The notes under the pieces were generated by a model. The model searched no databases, had not been told where the DNA came from, and saw only the letters and a program-made list of their open reading frames with translations. Below are positions 6,593 to 9,132 of a stretch of 9,132 bases of DNA, piece by piece (positions within the stretch are counted from its first letter, which is position 1; the number at the start of each line of letters is the position of its first letter). Origin of the DNA: Pseudomonadota bacterium (GTDB taxonomy: Bacteria > Pseudomonadota > Gammaproteobacteria > JAKAQQ01). The position numbers were made by a program, and so were the translations under genes. Location: assembly GCA_021819635.1 (NCBI GenBank), contig JAKAQQ010000016.1, positions 1-9,132 of the forward strand, read 5' to 3'.

Positions 6593-7224
6593 GCGGCCGG
6601 GTCTTTATCCTGAGCGCCCCCTCGGGGGCGGGCAAGACGACCCTGATCCACGCCCTTCTTGCGCGTCGCCCGTCTCTTCGTTTCTCGGTCTCGTGCACCA
6701 CGCGGCCCCGCCGGCCCACGGAGATGGACGGACGCGATTACCGCTTCGTGAGCCCGGAGGAGTTCCAGCGTCTGGCCGGGAGGGGGGAACTTCTCGAGCA
6801 CGCCTGGGTGTTCGGTCACGGCTACGGGACCCCCGCGCGGCCCGTCGCCCTGGCCCGGGACCGGGGGGAGGACGTGCTTCTTGATATCGACTGGCAGGGG
6901 GCCCGCCAGGTCCGGGCGGTGCTGCCCGAGGCGGTCTCGATCCTCGTCCTGCCGCCGTCGTGCGCGGAACTCGGGCGCCGTCTTCGCGCCCGCGGAACCG
7001 ACGATCCCGAGGCCCTCGCACGCCGCTTCGCCGACGCCCGCACCGTCCTCGAGCACGCTCCGGAGTACGCGCATCTCGTGGTCAACGACGATCTCGCGCG
7101 CGCCGTCGAGGAGCTGGGGGCGCTCATCGACGATCCCGCGCGACCCACGACCGGGTCCGCGCGCACGGTGCTCGCCGCGCTCCGCGCGGACCTCCCCCGC
7201 GGGGAGCACGCGGAGGGCGGGTAA
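6589..7224 (+). CDS. gmk: Guanylate kinase
   Basis: Phosphorylates GMP to GDP with ATP, feeding GTP, dGTP and (p)ppGpp pools. It has 211 residues, as expected. The P-loop is APSGAGKTT (10-18); the GMP-binding part includes SCTTRPRRPTEMDGRDY (35-51) and YGT (79-81); LLDIDWQGARQVR (97-109) is a strong family signature; the lid region LRARGTDDPEALARRF (132-147) and VVNDDL follow. GTG 6589 overlaps the hemE stop (GTGA), and GGGGAGG at 6573-6579 lies nine bases upstream, a good ribosome site. It is the last of the overlapping housekeeping genes; rpoZ, a frequent neighbour downstream of gmk in proteobacteria, is not there. Confidence 0.97.
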   Translation: MSGRVFILSAPSGAGKTTLIHALLARRPSLRFSVSCTTRPRRPTEMDGRDYRFVSPEEFQRLAGRGELLEHAWVFGHGYGTPARPVALARDRGEDVLLDIDWQGARQVRAVLPEAVSILVLPPSCAELGRRLRARGTDDPEALARRFADARTVLEHAPEYAHLVVNDDLARAVEELGALIDDPARPTTGSARTVLAALRADLPRGEHAEGG

Positions 7225-7227
7225 AAT
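7222..7227 (+). promoter_or_regulatory. Possible -10 box ahead of the sugar-modification genes
   Basis: TAAAAT, sharing its first bases with the gmk stop codon, lies in the only AT-rich patch of this junction and differs from TATAAT at one base. No recognisable -35 box lies 16-18 bases upstream (sequence there is G/C only), so this is a weak candidate. Transcription from it would start at about the GTG of the next gene, which favours the later TTG start if the promoter is real. Confidence 0.2.
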
Positions 7228-7239
7228 ACGCTCGCGCCC

Positions 7240-7887
7240 GTGGGAGCCATCGCGTTGAACGACGAACATTACCTGGAGGCCGCCTGCCCGCCCGAGGTGG
7301 ATCCGGGTTGCCGCTTGGGCTGGCGGTACCGGCCCGACTGTGGCCCGTTCGTCCTCGAGGGGCGGGCCCGCATCCGTTCCGGCACGATCGTCTACGGCGA
7401 CGTCCGGGCGGGCGACGATTTTGCCACCGGTCACAACGTCCTCATCCGCGAAGAGACGGTCGTGGGGGCCCACGTCCTGATCGGCACCGCGACCGTCATC
7501 GACGGGCGCACACGGATCGGTGATTTCGTCAAGATCGAGACGGGCTGCTACATCCCCACCGACACGACCATCGGCAGCCGGGTCTTTCTCGGCCCGCACG
7601 TGACGCTCACCAACGACCGCTATCCGCTCCGGCGGCGCGCGTCCTACCGGCCCGAGGGGCCGGTTCTCGAGGACGACGTGACGCTCGGAGGCGGCGTGGT
7701 GGTCTGTCCGGGCGTGCGCATCGGCGCCCTGAGTTTCGTCGCCGCCGGGGCCGTCGTCACCCGCGACGTGCCCCCGGGCATGCTCGCCCGCGGCGTGCCC
7801 GCCCGCTGGGTCCCGCTGCCGGAGTCTCTGCGCGAACCGAACCGTGCACGCTCCTGGCCCCCCTGGCTGGACGACGCCGAACGCTGA
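7240..7887 (+). CDS. Hexapeptide-repeat acyltransferase (probable sugar N-acyltransferase)
   Basis: Probable cytoplasmic acetyl-CoA-dependent acyltransferase of the left-handed beta-helix superfamily, 215 residues. From ~41 to ~190 it is made of hexapeptide turns with I/V/L every sixth position (for example IRSGTIVYGDVRAGDD, then VVGAHVLIGTATVIDG, then IGDFVKIETGCYI). The stretch VFLGPHVTLTNDRYP (115-129) and the closing PPGMLARGVPAR are typical of sugar-nucleotide N-acetyltransferases such as the WbpD/QdtC/FdtC types. The N-terminal ~40 residues are not repeat and the C-terminus ends Trp/Pro-rich. The following oxidoreductase and aminotransferase suggest that it acylates an amino group which they install; substrate and acyl donor cannot be read. 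Start uncertain: GTG 7240 has no ribosome site, while in-frame TTG 7255 has GGGAG (7242-7246) eight bases upstream and would shorten the protein by five residues. Stop and next start overlap as TGATG. Confidence 0.85.
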   Translation: MGAIALNDEHYLEAACPPEVDPGCRLGWRYRPDCGPFVLEGRARIRSGTIVYGDVRAGDDFATGHNVLIREETVVGAHVLIGTATVIDGRTRIGDFVKIETGCYIPTDTTIGSRVFLGPHVTLTNDRYPLRRRASYRPEGPVLEDDVTLGGGVVVCPGVRIGALSFVAAGAVVTRDVPPGMLARGVPARWVPLPESLREPNRARSWPPWLDDAER

Positions 7888-8888
7888 TGGACATCGCCAT
7901 CCTCGGGGCCGGCAAGCAGGCCGAAAAACACGCCCGTGCGTTCCGCGCCGCCGGCGCCGAACGCATCGCGATCGCCGACGTCGAGCCGTCCCGGGCCCGG
8001 GCCCTGGCCGCGCGTCTCGGGCTCGACCCCCTCGACGTCGAGGCGGTCTGGGACGACGCCGCCGAGGCGGTGGTCGTCGCCACCCCGACCCCGAGCCACG
8101 CCGCGCTGGTTGCCCGGAGCCTCGCCGCCGGCAAGCACTGCCTGTGCGAGAAACCCCTCGCGTCCACCGCCGCCGAAGTCGCCGCCTTGGCCGCCGACGC
8201 CCGTCGCCGCCGTCTCGTCGGGATGGTCGGCTACCTCTACCGCCACGCCCCGGTCTTCGCCGAGGGGCACCGCCTCTGCCGTCTTGCGCTCGAGGATCCT
8301 TCCGCCGGGCCGCTCGGCCCCCTCGTCCACGGCTGGTTCCGCCTGGGCGGTCGGGGATCGCACCGGGCGTGGAAACACCGGCGCGACGAAGGCGGCGGGG
8401 CGCTTCGGGAGATGGCGGTGCACATGCTCGACCTTCTCCTCTGGTACGTCGGGCCGCTCGGCGACGCCCGCGTGCTCGATCGCCGTCTGCTTCGGGCACG
8501 GCGGCGGATCGGCGACGAGGAGGTCGCGGCCGACGCCGAGGACGCCGTCCTCCTCCTCTGCACGGACCGGGAGGGACGCCCGTTTCACGTGGCCTGCGAC
8601 CTCCTGAGTCCCGGCTTCGTCCAGTTCGTCGAGCTCGAGGGCGAGCGCGGGACCTTCTGGGGATCGATCGAGGCCGACCGCCCTTCCTACGTCCACAGTC
8701 TGGACGGCGGTGCCACTTACGCGGCCGGACGCACGGCTCTCCCCGTCCCGGGCGACGACCTCTACCTCCGTCAGGCGCGGGTGTTTCTCGACGCCGTGCG
8801 CGCCCGCACCCCCCCGCCGGTTGCCGGGTTTGACGAATCGGTTCCCCTCCACGCCCTGTTGGACCTTCTCGAGGCCCCGTCCCCATGA
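7887..8888 (+). CDS. Gfo/Idh/MocA family NAD(P)-dependent sugar oxidoreductase
   Basis: Predicted NAD(P)-dependent dehydrogenase of 333 residues, the normal size. The N-terminal Rossmann fold starts ILGAGKQAEKHARAF with the glycine motif at 7-12 and acidic Asp31 after beta-2, which usually indicates NAD preference. VVVATPTPSHAAL (62-74) and CEKPLA (87-92) follow, the latter with the family's catalytic Lys89. The C-terminal alpha/beta domain has EGGGALREMAVHMLDLLLW (168-186) with His179 and Asp182 in the usual catalytic positions. It likely oxidises a sugar nucleotide hydroxyl to a ketone that the next gene's product would aminate, as in WbpB/WbpE-type pathways. It does not look close to WbpB itself as I recall it, so the sugar is not assigned. 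ATG 7887 overlaps the acyltransferase stop by one base; its own end overlaps the next gene as ATGA. Confidence 0.9.
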   Translation: MDIAILGAGKQAEKHARAFRAAGAERIAIADVEPSRARALAARLGLDPLDVEAVWDDAAEAVVVATPTPSHAALVARSLAAGKHCLCEKPLASTAAEVAALAADARRRRLVGMVGYLYRHAPVFAEGHRLCRLALEDPSAGPLGPLVHGWFRLGGRGSHRAWKHRRDEGGGALREMAVHMLDLLLWYVGPLGDARVLDRRLLRARRRIGDEEVAADAEDAVLLLCTDREGRPFHVACDLLSPGFVQFVELEGERGTFWGSIEADRPSYVHSLDGGATYAAGRTALPVPGDDLYLRQARVFLDAVRARTPPPVAGFDESVPLHALLDLLEAPSP

Positions 8889-9130
8889 GTTCTCCCCGCC
8901 CGCTTTCCATGGCCCACATCGTTCTCGCCGAAGAAGACATCGCGGCGGCCGTCGCCGTCCTGCGTTCGGGGGCGCTGCGCGAAGGGCCCGAGTGCGCCGC
9001 CTTCGAGAAGGAGTTCGCCGCCGCGACCGGAGCCGCCCACGCCGTGAGCTGCGCGAACGGTTCGGCCGCGCTTCATCTCGTCTACCACGCGCTTCTCCGC
9101 CCCGGCGACGAGATCCTCGTCCCGTCGTAG
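8885..9130 (+). CDS. DegT/DnrJ/EryC1 aminotransferase, N-terminal fragment ending in a stop at the window edge
   Basis: The 81 residues match the start of PLP-dependent sugar aminotransferases (~360-400 residues): the hydrophobic opening IVLAEEDIAAAVAVLRSG, then GPECAAFEKEFAAATGA, then AVSCANGSAALHL (phosphate-cup region) and PGDEILVPS. Family members continue here with an aromatic/Thr stretch (VPSFTF or VPSLTF), but the frame meets TAG at 9128-9130, two bases before the window ends. The PLP-binding lysine and all of the C-terminal part are therefore not seen. Whether this is a true stop, a frameshift or an error at a sequence end cannot be told. The start ATG 8885 makes an ATGA overlap with the oxidoreductase; ATG 8909, eight residues later, is the alternative. 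Expected role: transfer of an amino group to a keto sugar nucleotide. Confidence 0.8.
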   Translation: MSSPRPLSMAHIVLAEEDIAAAVAVLRSGALREGPECAAFEKEFAAATGAAHAVSCANGSAALHLVYHALLRPGDEILVPS

Positions 9131-9132
9131 AT

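Noticed and set aside
7192..7206. Hairpin CTCCCC-CGC-GGGGAG near the end of gmk, considered as a terminator
   Set aside because: It is inside coding sequence and no T-run follows.
6493..8940. 815-codon open frame on the minus strand
   Set aside because: It lies opposite gmk, the acyltransferase and the oxidoreductase, all with clear family motifs. Its product is Arg/Gly/Pro-rich without any domain, as expected for antisense frames in GC-rich DNA.

Overview
The window is a GC-rich, gene-dense stretch of a bacterial chromosome with every gene on the + strand. The order pilQ - aroK - aroB is the classic end of the type IV pilus locus (pilMNOPQ-aroKB) of gamma-/beta-proteobacteria and relatives such as Acidithiobacillia. 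The aroK, aroB, pyrF, hemE and gmk products all carry their family motifs. I place the DNA in a high-GC Pseudomonadota; genus and species cannot be read from it.

Layout. Bases 2-1678: 3' part of pilQ, the outer-membrane secretin of type IV pili (N-terminus outside the window). 1713-3146: a lipoprotein with Ig-like modules, sitting between pilQ and aroK. 3143-4794: aroK and aroB (shikimate pathway). 4791-5510: pyrF (UMP synthesis). 5507-6592: hemE (haem/tetrapyrrole synthesis). 6589-7224: gmk (GMP to GDP). 7240-7887: a left-handed beta-helix (hexapeptide) acyltransferase. 7887-8888: a Gfo/Idh/MocA sugar oxidoreductase. 8885-end: the start of a DegT/DnrJ/EryC1 aminotransferase, which stops after 81 codons, two bases before the window ends. 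No non-coding stretch exceeds about 35 bases. No tRNA, rRNA, CRISPR, insertion sequence or convincing terminator was seen.

How the genes fit together. From the lipoprotein to gmk each gene overlaps the next, four times as a GTGA (start GTG, stop TGA) and once, at aroK/aroB, by 4 or 19 bases. This looks like one translationally coupled unit joining a pilus/envelope gene to anabolic genes. After a 15-base gap with the only AT-rich patch nearby, a second overlapping trio (acyltransferase, oxidoreductase, aminotransferase) has the enzyme set used to turn a sugar nucleotide into an N-acylated amino sugar for surface polysaccharide or glycoprotein. The exact sugar cannot be assigned.

Most of the window is ordinary. 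The points worth a second look are the Ig-like lipoprotein and its paired cysteines, a strong hairpin in the first codons of aroK, a HemE with changes at normally conserved C-terminal positions (including Gln for an active-site His), and the stop in the aminotransferase. I found no clear sign of a wholly new system.
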